43,512 bases of DNA from Hoeflea sp. (GCF_014359905.1 NZ_JACIYP010000042.1:1-43512), one strand, 5' to 3'; numbered from the stretch's first letter, positions 26,384 through 35,474 are shown. The notes: a model not told the origin generated them from the letters alone. Numbers and translations: made by a program.

Positions 26384-26925
26384 CAGCGGACAACCTTCAT
26401 GATATGGTCTTCGCCCAGACCGCTTGTCGCGTGATGGGCGCGGGCGGTGGCGAGTTTGGTGAAAACGTCCTCGTAGCCCATCGCCTGCCCCTGCGGGTCG
26501 ACATAGACATAGCCTCCGGTGACGTGAAACAGGGTGATCATTTCCTCGACGTCATCCGGCACCACAAGCGTGTGCGTCTCGCCGGCGGGCTCGAACGCAT
26601 AGCTTAGAGGCACCGCCTCCCAGTCATGCTCGAGATAGCGCCAGCGACCACGCAGGGTGATGGCGTGAACCGGACCCGCGTGGCGGTGGCGCGACAACAC
26701 GCCGGAATTCCGCACTCTCAGCAAATTGACGTAATAGCCCTGGCTGACGCAGAGAACCAACGGCTTGAACCAGACGCCCTCGGCCTGGGGAACCCATTCC
26801 CGCTCGTCGCCGTCAAGATCGAGCGCGCCCGGAATGAAGACATCCGGGATCATCCCGAACGGCTGGGGCTTGGCATAGGCGATCTTGCTCGGGTCCATCG
26901 TCGCGTGTTCGGATTGACTGCTCAT
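26383..26925 (-). CDS. Cupin protein, 2,4'-dihydroxyacetophenone dioxygenase-like
   Basis: This 180-residue single-domain cupin has a metal-site pattern with His80, His82 and His87 (SRHRHAGPVH) and His118 (AGETHTL), followed by the GRWRYLEHDW strand. The sequence resembles the family that includes 2,4'-dihydroxyacetophenone dioxygenase, which cleaves a C-C bond next to a carbonyl. Other cupins of this kind are isomerases or have no known activity. Start ATG 26925 is preceded by GGGAGGAG. It stands between transketolase and dehydrogenase genes, an unusual place for a dioxygenase, so an isomerase or epimerase role is also possible. Family placement is fairly confident; activity is not. Confidence 0.75.
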   Translation of the reverse strand: MSSQSEHATMDPSKIAYAKPQPFGMIPDVFIPGALDLDGDEREWVPQAEGVWFKPLVLCVSQGYYVNLLRVRNSGVLSRHRHAGPVHAITLRGRWRYLEHDWEAVPLSYAFEPAGETHTLVVPDDVEEMITLFHVTGGYVYVDPQGQAMGYEDVFTKLATARAHHATSGLGEDHIMKVVR

Positions 26926-26981
26926 GGAATGCTCCTCCCTCTCGGTGGCGGCCGCCATGATGTGCGGCCGCCAGATTGCGA

Positions 26982-27971
26982 TCAGACCCCCTCGCGGATG
27001 GCCCTGACAAAGCGCGGCAGGTCGACTTCGTACTTTTTCTCGAGATATTCCTGGGAGCCGCATTCGAAAAAGCTGTCAGCCAGGCCGATCTTGACCACCG
27101 GCATGTAGACCCCGGCTTCATAGAGAGCCTCGATGACGAGTGTCGCCAGACCGCCGGTGGTCTTGTGGTTCTCCGCGATAATGAGCCGCTTGTGGCGGCG
27201 GGCGAACTCGATGACGCCTTGCTTGTCGAACGGCTTGATGGTTCCGACATGCAGAACGCCGACATCGTGGCCCTCTACTTGGACCATCCGGGCGGCGTCG
27301 AGACCGCGGGCGCTCATGTAGCCCGTCGAGATCATGCCGATCTCGCCATTGCCCTCGCGCAGGACCTTGGCCTTGCCGAGCTCGAACTTGTAGTCGGCGG
27401 GCAGTTCCACAGGCACCTTGCCGCGCAGGTTGCGGACATAGACCGTGCCGGGAATATCCGCGACGGCGCGGACAACCTGCTTGAGCTCGGTCGCATCGCA
27501 AGGGTCGATGATGGTGAGGTCCGCGATGCCGCGCATCATGTTGAGATCTTCGGTCGCCTGGTGGGTGGCGCCGTAGCCGTTGAGAAGTCCAGGCATGCCG
27601 GCGAAGATCTTCACATTTGCCATGGAATGGGCGCAGGCAATGGCGACGAAATCATAGGCGCGACGGGTAACGAACACCGAATAGGTGGTGCAATAGGCGA
27701 TCTTGCCGACCTTGGACAAGCCGGCGCCGATCAGGATCAGGTTCTGCTCGGCCATGCCGACATTGAAGAAACGGTCCGGATGGGCGTCGCGAAAGGGAAG
27801 AATGTCGCTGTAGCGCCCCATGTCGGCGGTCAGGCCGACAATCTCGGGCCGCTCGCGCCCGAGTTCGGCGAGCGTGTTGCCAAAAGGAGCAATCTCGGTG
27901 GTCTTGCCGGCAATGTCGACAATTTCACCCATGCCGCGCGTGCGGTTTCCCAGTGTCTGATTATCAGGCAT
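26982..27971 (-). CDS. Transketolase, C-terminal subunit (split transketolase)
   Basis: This 329-residue protein covers the pyrimidine-binding and C-terminal domains of transketolase. Glu75 in NVGMAEQNL is the TPP-activating Glu; YGATHQATEDL (about 128-138) carries a substrate-site His. C-terminal part: KPFDKQGVIEFARRHKRLIIAENH. It needs the N-terminal subunit encoded just upstream to complete the TPP site at the subunit interface. Its ATG overlaps that gene's stop by eight bases. Role: two-carbon transfer from a ketose phosphate to an aldose acceptor. It is only about half the length of ordinary transketolase, but intact as a subunit. Confidence 0.92.
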   Translation of the reverse strand: MPDNQTLGNRTRGMGEIVDIAGKTTEIAPFGNTLAELGRERPEIVGLTADMGRYSDILPFRDAHPDRFFNVGMAEQNLILIGAGLSKVGKIAYCTTYSVFVTRRAYDFVAIACAHSMANVKIFAGMPGLLNGYGATHQATEDLNMMRGIADLTIIDPCDATELKQVVRAVADIPGTVYVRNLRGKVPVELPADYKFELGKAKVLREGNGEIGMISTGYMSARGLDAARMVQVEGHDVGVLHVGTIKPFDKQGVIEFARRHKRLIIAENHKTTGGLATLVIEALYEAGVYMPVVKIGLADSFFECGSQEYLEKKYEVDLPRFVRAIREGV

Positions 27972-28806
27972 TTTCTCGCTCCAGTTCTGCGATAAGTGAA
28001 TCCCATTCATCATTGCCGACGCGGACGAAGTGCGCCCGTTCGCGTGCCATGATGGTGGGAATTCCGAAGCCGGGAATGGTCCGCAGGACGATGGCCTTCG
28101 GCTTGCCGTTGGACTCGCGGCATTTGCCCAGCGCCTCCATGAGTGCGGACATGTCGTTGCCGTTGACCTCGTAGGTTTCAAAGCCGAACGCCGTCATCTT
28201 GTCGGCAACCGGTTCGATGGCGACCGTTACCGGCCCGTCGGCCTGGATGCCGTTGCAATCGATCAACGCCACGAGGTTGTCGCACTTGAAGGTGGCGGCC
28301 CCCATCGCCGATTCCCAGGTCGAGCCTTCGTCCAGCTCGCCATCGGAGAATTCGCAGAACACGCGGGCGGGCGACCCATCGAGCCTGAGCCCCATGGCCA
28401 TACCGACCGCCTGTCCAAGGCCGTGGCCCAGCGAGCCGCCGACGATCTCCACGCCATTGGTGGTGTCGAACGTGCTCATCGGCAGGGCCGAGCCGTTGAT
28501 GCCGTAGCTCGGCAGCTCCGCCACATCGAGATAGCCCGCCTGGGCGAGCGCAGCGTACATGGCAATGGAATAGTGTCCGGTGGACAACAGGAACCGGTCA
28601 CGGTCGGCCCAGTCCGGACGGGCCGGGTCATGGCGCATCTCATGAAAGTAGAGCGCCGCGAGGCAATCGGCGATGGCCAGGCCCTGCGCGATGTAGCCCT
28701 CGCCCTTTCCCGACGCCATGCCCATCATCTTGCGTCTCAGGTCGAGCGCATGTGCCTCGAGCGCTGCGATGTCCGGTTCAGCCGGCGGATGATTCTGAAG
28801 TGTCAT
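27964..28806 (-). CDS. Transketolase, N-terminal subunit (split transketolase)
   Basis: This 280-residue protein carries the diphosphate-binding domain of transketolase: LLSTGHYS (74-81), GGSLGHGLGQAVGMA (123-137), and the TPP/Mg motif SDGELDEGS to Asn185 (154-185). In place of the usual GHPGGS near the N-terminus it reads GYIAQG (37-42), so the conserved active-site His is Tyr38; this suggests a changed substrate. AGGA is nine bases before ATG 28806; ATG 28812 is an alternative start. It works with the adjacent C-terminal subunit. Together with the FGGY kinases this points to a ketose-phosphate substrate outside the standard pentose-phosphate set. Confidence 0.92.
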   Translation of the reverse strand: MTLQNHPPAEPDIAALEAHALDLRRKMMGMASGKGEGYIAQGLAIADCLAALYFHEMRHDPARPDWADRDRFLLSTGHYSIAMYAALAQAGYLDVAELPSYGINGSALPMSTFDTTNGVEIVGGSLGHGLGQAVGMAMGLRLDGSPARVFCEFSDGELDEGSTWESAMGAATFKCDNLVALIDCNGIQADGPVTVAIEPVADKMTAFGFETYEVNGNDMSALMEALGKCRESNGKPKAIVLRTIPGFGIPTIMARERAHFVRVGNDEWDSLIAELERENA

Positions 28807-28833
28807 CACCATGTATCCTCGCGTTTCAGGGTG

Positions 28834-29739
28834 TTAAACAGGGAGACCGGGGCGCGCCCATTCCATGCGGACGAGCCGGCCGGTCCCTGACAAGGTTATG
28901 AAGGCGGTCCGCAGATCCTCACCGCCAAAACATATGTTGGTAGTATATGGATCGGGCAGCGCGATGCGCTCCACCATCTGGCCTGTTGGGGAGACCACGG
29001 TGATGCCGCCAAGGCGAAGGGTGGCGACAGCCACGTTGCCGCATGCCTCGACGGCAAGGCTGTCATAGCGCTGGAAGCCCGGAAGGCCGGCGAGAAGGTC
29101 TCCGCCGGTCGGCGACGGCCAGTCGGGCGCGGCAAATTCGCCCGGCGCGGTCACGCGGTAAGTCCAAAGCCGCCCCGAGGAGGTTTCCGCCACATGGACA
29201 GACGCGCCATCGGGAGACAGGCCGATGCCATTGGGCCCGATCAGCGGAAATGCCACCTGGCGGATCTCGCTGCCATCGAGACGGGCATAGAACACCGCGC
29301 CGAAATCAAGAGTACGGCCGGATCTGTGGCCGTGATCGGTAAAATAGAAGCCACCGTGACGGTCGCAGACAATGTCATTGGGTGCGCGGAGCAGAATATC
29401 GCCGCAGCTTGTGTAGAGCGTCTCCACCTTGCCGGTGTCCGGGTCGACCCGCTGGATGCTGCCGCCGGTATTGTCCGTAGCCCGTCCGACCGGCTTGAGA
29501 TAAGCCTCATTGTCCCAAGAGAAGCCGCCATTGTTGCAGACGTAGAGCATGCCGTCCGGGCCGAGGGCCGCGCCATTGGGCCCGCCGCCGGTGTCAGCCA
29601 GACGCGATACCGACCCGTCCGGAGCAATCCGCGTGAGGCAACCGGCCGCGATCTCGGTCACCACCACCGACCGGTCGGGCATAATCACCGGTCCTTCGGG
29701 AAATCCGAGCCCCTCGGCCAATGTCTCAAAACGGCTCAT
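28834..29739 (-). CDS. SMP-30/gluconolactonase-family lactonase
   Basis: This 301-residue six-bladed beta-propeller belongs to the SMP-30/gluconolactonase family, which hydrolyses sugar lactones with a divalent metal. Expected ligands are present: Glu15 (GFPEGPV), Asn170 (GPNGIG) and Asp226 (RYDSLAVE), with Asn121 (RAPNDIV) near the substrate site. No signal peptide is seen, so it is probably cytoplasmic. Its ATG overlaps the HAD phosphatase stop (ATGA), and its end is some 25 bases before the transketolase gene. A lactonase implies that a sugar or its lactone is oxidised somewhere in the pathway, but no matching aldose dehydrogenase other than the GldA-like protein is in the operon. Confidence 0.9.
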   Translation of the reverse strand: MSRFETLAEGLGFPEGPVIMPDRSVVVTEIAAGCLTRIAPDGSVSRLADTGGGPNGAALGPDGMLYVCNNGGFSWDNEAYLKPVGRATDNTGGSIQRVDPDTGKVETLYTSCGDILLRAPNDIVCDRHGGFYFTDHGHRSGRTLDFGAVFYARLDGSEIRQVAFPLIGPNGIGLSPDGASVHVAETSSGRLWTYRVTAPGEFAAPDWPSPTGGDLLAGLPGFQRYDSLAVEACGNVAVATLRLGGITVVSPTGQMVERIALPDPYTTNICFGGEDLRTAFITLSGTGRLVRMEWARPGLPV

Positions 29740-30410
29740 GCGGCAGTTCCGCGATGGGCGCGAATGCCAAGCTTGCCCGCCAGTTCCTCGATTGTGCCGG
29801 CGATTGCAGCCGGGTCGAGGGGCTTCAGGTCATCGAGAGAGTAAAACCCGTAGGTCACTGCGATGCAGTCCATGCCGGCGGCGCGAGCGGCAAGCACATC
29901 CTGCGGGCCGTCTCCTACGTAAATCGAATCAGCAGCCTCTCCGCCTGCGCGTTCCAGACCGAGCAGGATCGGCGCTGGGTGCGGCTTGCGTTCAGCGGTG
30001 TCCTCGGCCGTGACAATTGCCACAAAGTCTTCCGGCGCGATTCCTGCCACCGAGAGGTCGATGAGCGTGCGCTCAATTCCCTTGTTGGTCACCAGGCTCG
30101 GTTTGCGGCCATCGGCAATGAGCTCGCGGATGAGGTCTGTGGCCCCGTCAAAGACACGGACCTGATCGGCGCATAACGGGTAATTGGTCCTGTAGGCTTC
30201 ATAGAGCTCGTCGGCGCGCTCGGGCGCAACAAGTTGGAACACCTCGGCCGGACGCATCGCATAAAGATCGGCAGGCAGGTCGGCGGGCGGGAACGGCTGT
30301 TCAAGTGTGTTGGTGAAGACCCTACGGTAACAGCACTCGACGGCAGCACGGGTGTCGACCAGCGTCCCGTCGAGATCGAACAAGACGTGGCGGGCGGTTT
30401 TCGCGATCAT
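29736..30410 (-). CDS. HAD-superfamily phosphatase (phosphoglycolate-phosphatase-like)
   Basis: This 224-residue HAD hydrolase has motif I FDLDGTLVDT with nucleophile Asp12 and acid Asp14, a helical cap (about 20-85), motif II LVTNKG, motif III Lys in ERKPHP and motif IV YVGDGPQDVLAA. The size and cap match the Gph/PGMB subgroup that acts on small phosphorylated metabolites. It overlaps both neighbours by four bases (ATGA). In this operon it may remove phosphate from a pathway product or a dead-end compound made by the kinases. Start ATG 30410 is chosen over a longer frame that would intrude into the kinase gene. Confidence 0.9.
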   Translation of the reverse strand: MIAKTARHVLFDLDGTLVDTRAAVECCYRRVFTNTLEQPFPPADLPADLYAMRPAEVFQLVAPERADELYEAYRTNYPLCADQVRVFDGATDLIRELIADGRKPSLVTNKGIERTLIDLSVAGIAPEDFVAIVTAEDTAERKPHPAPILLGLERAGGEAADSIYVGDGPQDVLAARAAGMDCIAVTYGFYSLDDLKPLDPAAIAGTIEELAGKLGIRAHRGTAA

Positions 30411-31966
30411 GGGGAGTCCTGACGTTTGGCTGATTGGGAAAGAATACGCGCGCGCTTGCTCCACAACGGTTCGAGCGCCTGGCCGAGATCCCGAAACAGC
30501 GGATAGGCCTTGTGATAGATGGCCGCCAACGCGGGATCAGGCTCGACTGTGTTGGCAAGACGGATCATGGCGGCCGTGGCTTCGGGCAGGTCCTTGTGGC
30601 GACCGATTGCAACGGCCGCCATCATGGCCACGCCCAGCGCTCCGGTCTCCTCCGCCTCGAGCAATCCGAGCGGCCGGTTGATCGCTGCCGCACAGATCTT
30701 CTGCCACAGCGGCGACCGGGCGCCGCCTCCGGTCAGGCGGATCTCGTCCACGGTGGTGTCGAGGGCGGCATAGCAATCCACCATCGAGAACGCGACGCCC
30801 TCCATCACCGAGCGCACCATCTGCGCCGGCCCTGTGGCCGTGTCGAACCCGAAGATCGACGCCCGCGCATCGGGCACGAAGCGTGGGGCGGACATGCCCG
30901 ATGTGTTGAAATAGGGGTGGGTGAAGACGCCGCCGGACAGGGGCGCGACAGCGGCCGCTTCTGCCTCCATGCGGGCGAACAGCTCGGAACGGTCGTCGCC
31001 CGCTGCTTCCAGCCGGTCGAGGTCGAAGGCGCGCAAGGCCCAGTCCAGGCACAAGGCCCCGCCGCCGGTATTGGCCATCAGCCGTTGCCATGCGCCATCC
31101 GGCATCAGGAACAGAAAGCCGACACCGGCTGGCTCCATGACCGGCCGGTCGGTGGTCAGATTGTTCATGAAACTGGTGCCGATCACGGTGACCGCCTGGC
31201 CAGGACGCACGGCCCCCGCGCCGAGTGCTGCCGACACCGCGTCGCCTGCACCGGTGACCACCGGCGTTCCCGCCCGCAGCCCGGTCATGCGGGCGGCTTC
31301 AGCTGTCACCTCGCCGACGATCGACCCCGTCGGCAGGACCTCGGGCAGCGCCGACGCGATCTCGCTGATGCCGGCGATTTCAAACAGCCGCTCGGAGAAT
31401 GTTCGCGCGCGGATGTCGCAGGGGAAGAAGGAGATATCGGATTCGTCCGTCGCCAACCGGCCGGTGAGGCGGAAATTGATATAGTCCTTGGCAAACAGAA
31501 GCGTGCCGATCGAGCGGTAGCGCTCGGGCTCATTGGCCTTGAGCCATGCGAGCAGCGCCAGCGGAACGCCTGGGATCGGAACATTGCCTGATATCGCATG
31601 GATCTCGTCGGCGACGCCGTTTGACCGCCATTCCGCGACCAGCCCCGCCGCGCGGGCATCCGGCCAGGCTATGGCCCTGCCAAGCGGCTGGTTGTCGTGG
31701 CCGAGTGCCCACATGCCGCCCATATGGCCCGAAACGCCGACGCCCGTCACGTCGCCGGCGGTGAGACCGGCGTTGTCGATTGCCGCGCGGATACACTCCG
31801 CCACGCCGGCGAAGGTGACGTCCATATCCTCCTCATGCCACCCGGACTGCGGATGCACGGATCTCGTCGCCCGATGGGCGCTCGCCACAGCGCACCCTTT
31901 GGCGGCCTCAAACACCACGGCCTTGGTCGCCGTCGTGCCCTTGTCGATGCCAATGACATGACTCAT
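30407..31966 (-). CDS. FGGY-family carbohydrate kinase (second of a tandem pair)
   Basis: This 519-residue kinase of the glycerol/xylulose kinase family has the N-terminal phosphate-binding loop IGIDKGTTATK (5-15), substrate-side segment AIAWPDARA (99-107), catalytic base Asp242 in TGAGDAVSAALG, and C-terminal LTGGGARSPLWQKICA. It probably phosphorylates a ketose or polyol on a terminal hydroxyl with ATP. It overlaps the first kinase (ATGA) and the HAD gene (ATGA). Clearly related to its neighbour (shared GWHEED near 42-47 and similar motif order), it probably arose by duplication but has diverged widely. The substrate cannot be named. Confidence 0.93.
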   Translation of the reverse strand: MSHVIGIDKGTTATKAVVFEAAKGCAVASAHRATRSVHPQSGWHEEDMDVTFAGVAECIRAAIDNAGLTAGDVTGVGVSGHMGGMWALGHDNQPLGRAIAWPDARAAGLVAEWRSNGVADEIHAISGNVPIPGVPLALLAWLKANEPERYRSIGTLLFAKDYINFRLTGRLATDESDISFFPCDIRARTFSERLFEIAGISEIASALPEVLPTGSIVGEVTAEAARMTGLRAGTPVVTGAGDAVSAALGAGAVRPGQAVTVIGTSFMNNLTTDRPVMEPAGVGFLFLMPDGAWQRLMANTGGGALCLDWALRAFDLDRLEAAGDDRSELFARMEAEAAAVAPLSGGVFTHPYFNTSGMSAPRFVPDARASIFGFDTATGPAQMVRSVMEGVAFSMVDCYAALDTTVDEIRLTGGGARSPLWQKICAAAINRPLGLLEAEETGALGVAMMAAVAIGRHKDLPEATAAMIRLANTVEPDPALAAIYHKAYPLFRDLGQALEPLWSKRARILSQSAKRQDSP

Positions 31967-33489
31967 GCCCGCACCTCCTCGAGGAGCCGCGAGCGGCGGT
32001 CAGAGAAACCGCGATAAACGTCGCGCAGATCGCGATAAAGATCGTACCAGTCCTCGTATTGGGCACTGGCCAAGGGATCGGGCTCGAAGCGCGCCGAAAT
32101 CGACAGCGTGGCTGCCTGCGCGGTGGCGAGATCCGGCCAGATGCCTGCAGCGACGCCCGCCATCAGCGCCACGCCGGTGGCGCCGGTCTGCTGGGCTGTC
32201 GAGATCTCGATGGGTATCTTGCAGACATCGGCAAACATCTGTGACCAGAAGGCACTGCGTGCACCGCCGCCCGTCAGCGTCAGGACATCAATCTCGCCAG
32301 GCATGGCGGCCAGGCAATCGCGTGTGGCGAAGGCGAGCGCTTCGTAGACGGCGCGCATCAGATGGTCCCGGGTCGTCTGGTTGCTCATGCCGAAGAAACT
32401 GCCACGAGCGCGCGGGTCATAGAACGGGGCAAGGACGCCGGCGGTGTTGACATAGGGCAAAAGCAAAACGCCGTCGGCGCCGCGCGGCGTTGCCGCCACC
32501 CGCTGTTCCATGGCGGGGAAATCCCATTTCCCGGCTGCGTCACGGATGCCGCCAAAATGATCAAGGAACCAATCCATGGTAATCGTGCCCGAAGTGTTGG
32601 GCAGGATCCGCAGGTAGTTTTCATCTGGCATGGCGAACAGGAAGCCAAGACCCTCAGGTTCGCGTCCCGGCCGGTCGACTATCAGCGAATTGAGACAAGA
32701 GGTTCCAAGCACGGTGATGGCCTCGCCCGGGCGACTGCGGCCGGCGCCCACGACATTGGCCACGGCGTCGCCGCACCCGGTAATCACCAGCGTTCCAGGC
32801 GCAAGCCCAGTCTCTTCCGCCGCTTCCGCAGTCACCTCGCCCGCAATCGCGCCGGATGGGACGATATCCGGCATCATGGGGTCCCAGCCATGCGCGCCAA
32901 GCAGCGTCACCAGCCGGTCGGAATGGGTCCTTTGGTCGATGTCGCCCGGAACGAAGGAAACGTCCGAAGGATCTGTCGCGATGACGCCCGTGAGCCGATA
33001 GCGCAGATAGTCCTTCGCGCTCAGAACCGCGGCGGCGCGTTTGCGGATCTCCGGTTCGTTCGCATTGAGCCAGCTCAGGATCATCAAGGTGATGCCGGGC
33101 ATCAGCCCATTTCCGGAAATCCGGAAAACTTCTTCGAGCGAACCCTCGATCTCAAGCCTTGTGAGCAGCGACTGGGCCCGCTCGTCCGGCCAGCAGATTG
33201 CATTGCGGACCGGCCTTCCCTGATCATCGACAATCCAGGCGCCTCCCATATGCGCCGCGATGCCGACACCCGCGACATCTCCGCCGGTAATGCCCGCATC
33301 CGCAATGGCTGAACGGATGGTGCGGCAGCAGGCCTGCCAGCTGGCATCAGGATCCTCCTCGTGCCACCCCGGTCGTGGCGACAGGATCGCGACCCGCTCA
33401 TCAGCGGAGCCCACAGCCTGACCGGTCTCGTCGAAGACGACCGATTTGACCATCGTGGTACCCTTGTCTATGCCAATGAGATACCGCAT
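31963..33489 (-). CDS. FGGY-family carbohydrate kinase (first of a tandem pair)
   Basis: This 508-residue kinase has IGIDKGTTMVKSVVFD (5-20), GWHEEDPD (41-48), AICWPDERA (97-105), catalytic base Asp241 in TGCGDAVANVVG, and LTGGGARSAFWSQMFAD near the C-terminus. All FGGY landmarks are intact, so it should be active. It starts two bases after the stop of the transporter ATPase with little ribosome binding site of its own, which suggests translational coupling; its end overlaps the second kinase. Phosphorylation immediately after import would trap the sugar. Confidence 0.93.
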   Translation of the reverse strand: MRYLIGIDKGTTMVKSVVFDETGQAVGSADERVAILSPRPGWHEEDPDASWQACCRTIRSAIADAGITGGDVAGVGIAAHMGGAWIVDDQGRPVRNAICWPDERAQSLLTRLEIEGSLEEVFRISGNGLMPGITLMILSWLNANEPEIRKRAAAVLSAKDYLRYRLTGVIATDPSDVSFVPGDIDQRTHSDRLVTLLGAHGWDPMMPDIVPSGAIAGEVTAEAAEETGLAPGTLVITGCGDAVANVVGAGRSRPGEAITVLGTSCLNSLIVDRPGREPEGLGFLFAMPDENYLRILPNTSGTITMDWFLDHFGGIRDAAGKWDFPAMEQRVAATPRGADGVLLLPYVNTAGVLAPFYDPRARGSFFGMSNQTTRDHLMRAVYEALAFATRDCLAAMPGEIDVLTLTGGGARSAFWSQMFADVCKIPIEISTAQQTGATGVALMAGVAAGIWPDLATAQAATLSISARFEPDPLASAQYEDWYDLYRDLRDVYRGFSDRRSRLLEEVRA

Positions 33490-33491
33490 TT

Positions 33492-34643
33492 TTACACTGC
33501 CAGCATTTCGGACTTAAGCGAGCTTCCACCGCCCTCGCTGAAACGGATCGTGTCTTCCGTTTCCGGGTTGAAGGCGTAGAGCATCTCCGAGCGGGCGGCG
33601 ACGGTCACCTCTTCGTCAATGGCATAGTCACGCTTGCGCCCGTCAAAGGCCTGAACGATCAGATCGCCCACCTGAATGGTGACCAGCATTTCATCCCCCA
33701 GAGGCTCTGCGACATAGACCTTGCCTGTGACCGTGAATGAATCGGCCGGAGCCTCTTCTCCAGCCTTGAGAACTTCAACAGCATGGGGCCGGCAACCCAG
33801 AATGAGCGAACCGGATTTGCTGGCCATGTCCTTCAAGGCTGAGGGGACCCCGACTTCGCCGCTCTCCAGTTTTGCGTAATGCCTGCCGGTTTCCTCGCGC
33901 AATTGTGACAATCGGAACAGGTTCATCGAATGCAGACCGAAGAACTGCGAAACAAAAGCGTTGATCGGCCGATTGTGAATTTCATCGGCCGCGCCGATCT
34001 GCTGGAGAACCCCGTCGCGCATGACCGCGAGCCGATCCGTCATGGTCATCGCCTCGATCGGATCATGGGTAACGATGACCGAGGTCGTGCCGAGGGAGCG
34101 TTGCAGGCGCTTGAGTTCACCGCGCAACCGGGCGCGCAGAAGCGTGTCGAGGTGGGCGATGGGCTCATCCAGGCACAAGAGGTTCGGACGCCGTACAAGC
34201 GCCCGGGCGATGGCCACGCGCTGCTGCTGCCCGCCCGACATTTGTGATGCGCGGCGGTCAATCAGGTGATCGATATGGAGCATCCGCGCGACATCGCCGA
34301 CCATCTCATCGATTTCGTGTTTCGACTTGCCGCGGATTTTCAGCGGATAGGCGATGTTCTGCCGGGCCGTCATGTGCGGATAGAGCGCGTTCTGCTCGAA
34401 CACCATGGCGATGTTGCGCTGCTGGGGGGTCTTGTCCGCGACGGAGAGCCCGTCGAACAGCATGTCACCCTCTGTGATGGTCTCGAGACCGGCCAGCATA
34501 CGCAGCACCGAAGTCTTGCCGGACCCCGAAGGGCCGAGAAGGCCGAAGAATTCGCCATCTTCGATGGTGAAGCTCACATCCTTGACGGCGTGGACCGCCT
34601 GACCATACCACTTGTTGACATTTCTGAGTTCAATGGATGCCAT
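33492..34643 (-). CDS. Sugar ABC transporter ATP-binding protein (UgpC/MalK type)
   Basis: This 383-residue ATPase of the carbohydrate-uptake-1 group has Walker A GPSGSGKT (37-44), Q-loop Gln84 (FEQNALYPH), signature MSGGQQQR (135-142), Walker B LLCLDEP with Asp159-Glu160, D-loop AHLD and switch His193 (VTHD). The C-terminal regulatory OB-fold region begins around residue 240 (MNLFRLSQL...) and ends with SEMLYAFNPETEDTIRF, as in MalK relatives. It energises the two permeases encoded upstream in the same operon. Confidence 0.95.
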   Translation of the reverse strand: MASIELRNVNKWYGQAVHAVKDVSFTIEDGEFFGLLGPSGSGKTSVLRMLAGLETITEGDMLFDGLSVADKTPQQRNIAMVFEQNALYPHMTARQNIAYPLKIRGKSKHEIDEMVGDVARMLHIDHLIDRRASQMSGGQQQRVAIARALVRRPNLLCLDEPIAHLDTLLRARLRGELKRLQRSLGTTSVIVTHDPIEAMTMTDRLAVMRDGVLQQIGAADEIHNRPINAFVSQFFGLHSMNLFRLSQLREETGRHYAKLESGEVGVPSALKDMASKSGSLILGCRPHAVEVLKAGEEAPADSFTVTGKVYVAEPLGDEMLVTIQVGDLIVQAFDGRKRDYAIDEEVTVAARSEMLYAFNPETEDTIRFSEGGGSSLKSEMLAV

Positions 34644-34652
34644 GTCGATACC

Positions 34653-35474
34653 TCAACGGCCGCCCAGCTCGATGGAAAACGAGCGGATGAGCAGTTTTTG
34701 CATGTAATAGGAGAGCAGCAGCAACGGGCCAAAGGCGACTATGCCGATGGCGCCGAGCTGGCCCCAGTTGGGCTGCTGGAACAGGAAGAAGCTGGCCAGC
34801 GCCTTGGGCAGGGTGATGACCGCGTCGCCTGTGAGAACTAGGGAAAACAGGAATTCGTTCCAGGCAAAGATCATAGCCAGAATGCCGGCAGTCATCACGC
34901 CCGGAAGCGAAAGCGGCAGCAGCACATCGCGAAACAGCTGGAACCAGCCCGCACCGTCAACACGCGCCGCCTCCTCGTAGGATCTGGGGATCTGTCGCAT
35001 GAACTCGGCCAGAAGCCAGATGACCAACGGCAAGTTCATGAAAGAGTAGACAATTATCAGACCCGTGTAGGTGTCAAATAGCGACAGTTCCTGAAACAAA
35101 AGGTAGAAGCCGATGACCGGAACGATCGGCGGCATCATCCTGAGCGACAGGATGGTGAAGCTGAGCTGGCCGTGCGGCGGAAATCGCCTGGCAAGCGCAT
35201 AGGCCGCCGGGAACCCCAGGATCAGGCAGATTACGGTTGAGACCGACGATACGATGAGGCTGTCCATGATGCCCTTGCCGCCGCCGATTTCCCAGCCTTC
35301 GGTGAAATTGACCAGTGTGCCATTGATCGGCAACACGCTGGGCGGGCTGTTGAACAGCTCTTCATAGGGTTTGAAGGCCGTCAGCAGCAACCACAGCAGC
35401 GGCGCCAGGACTGCGGCAAGCAGCACGATCAGGGTCAGGTGGCGCAGTACTGTAAAGACTGAAGACCGGGTCAT
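34653..35474 (-). CDS. Sugar ABC transporter permease (MalG type)
   Basis: This 273-residue inner-membrane permease has six predicted helices. The EAA loop that docks on the ATPase is EEAARVDGAGWFQLFRDVLLP (about 167-187). N-terminal SSVFTVLRHLTLIVLLAAVLA forms the first helix and the C-terminus ends IRSFSIELGGR. It pairs with the MalF-type permease upstream, whose stop it overlaps (ATGA), and is nine bases ahead of the ATPase gene. Confidence 0.94.
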   Translation of the reverse strand: MTRSSVFTVLRHLTLIVLLAAVLAPLLWLLLTAFKPYEELFNSPPSVLPINGTLVNFTEGWEIGGGKGIMDSLIVSSVSTVICLILGFPAAYALARRFPPHGQLSFTILSLRMMPPIVPVIGFYLLFQELSLFDTYTGLIIVYSFMNLPLVIWLLAEFMRQIPRSYEEAARVDGAGWFQLFRDVLLPLSLPGVMTAGILAMIFAWNEFLFSLVLTGDAVITLPKALASFFLFQQPNWGQLGAIGIVAFGPLLLLSYYMQKLLIRSFSIELGGR

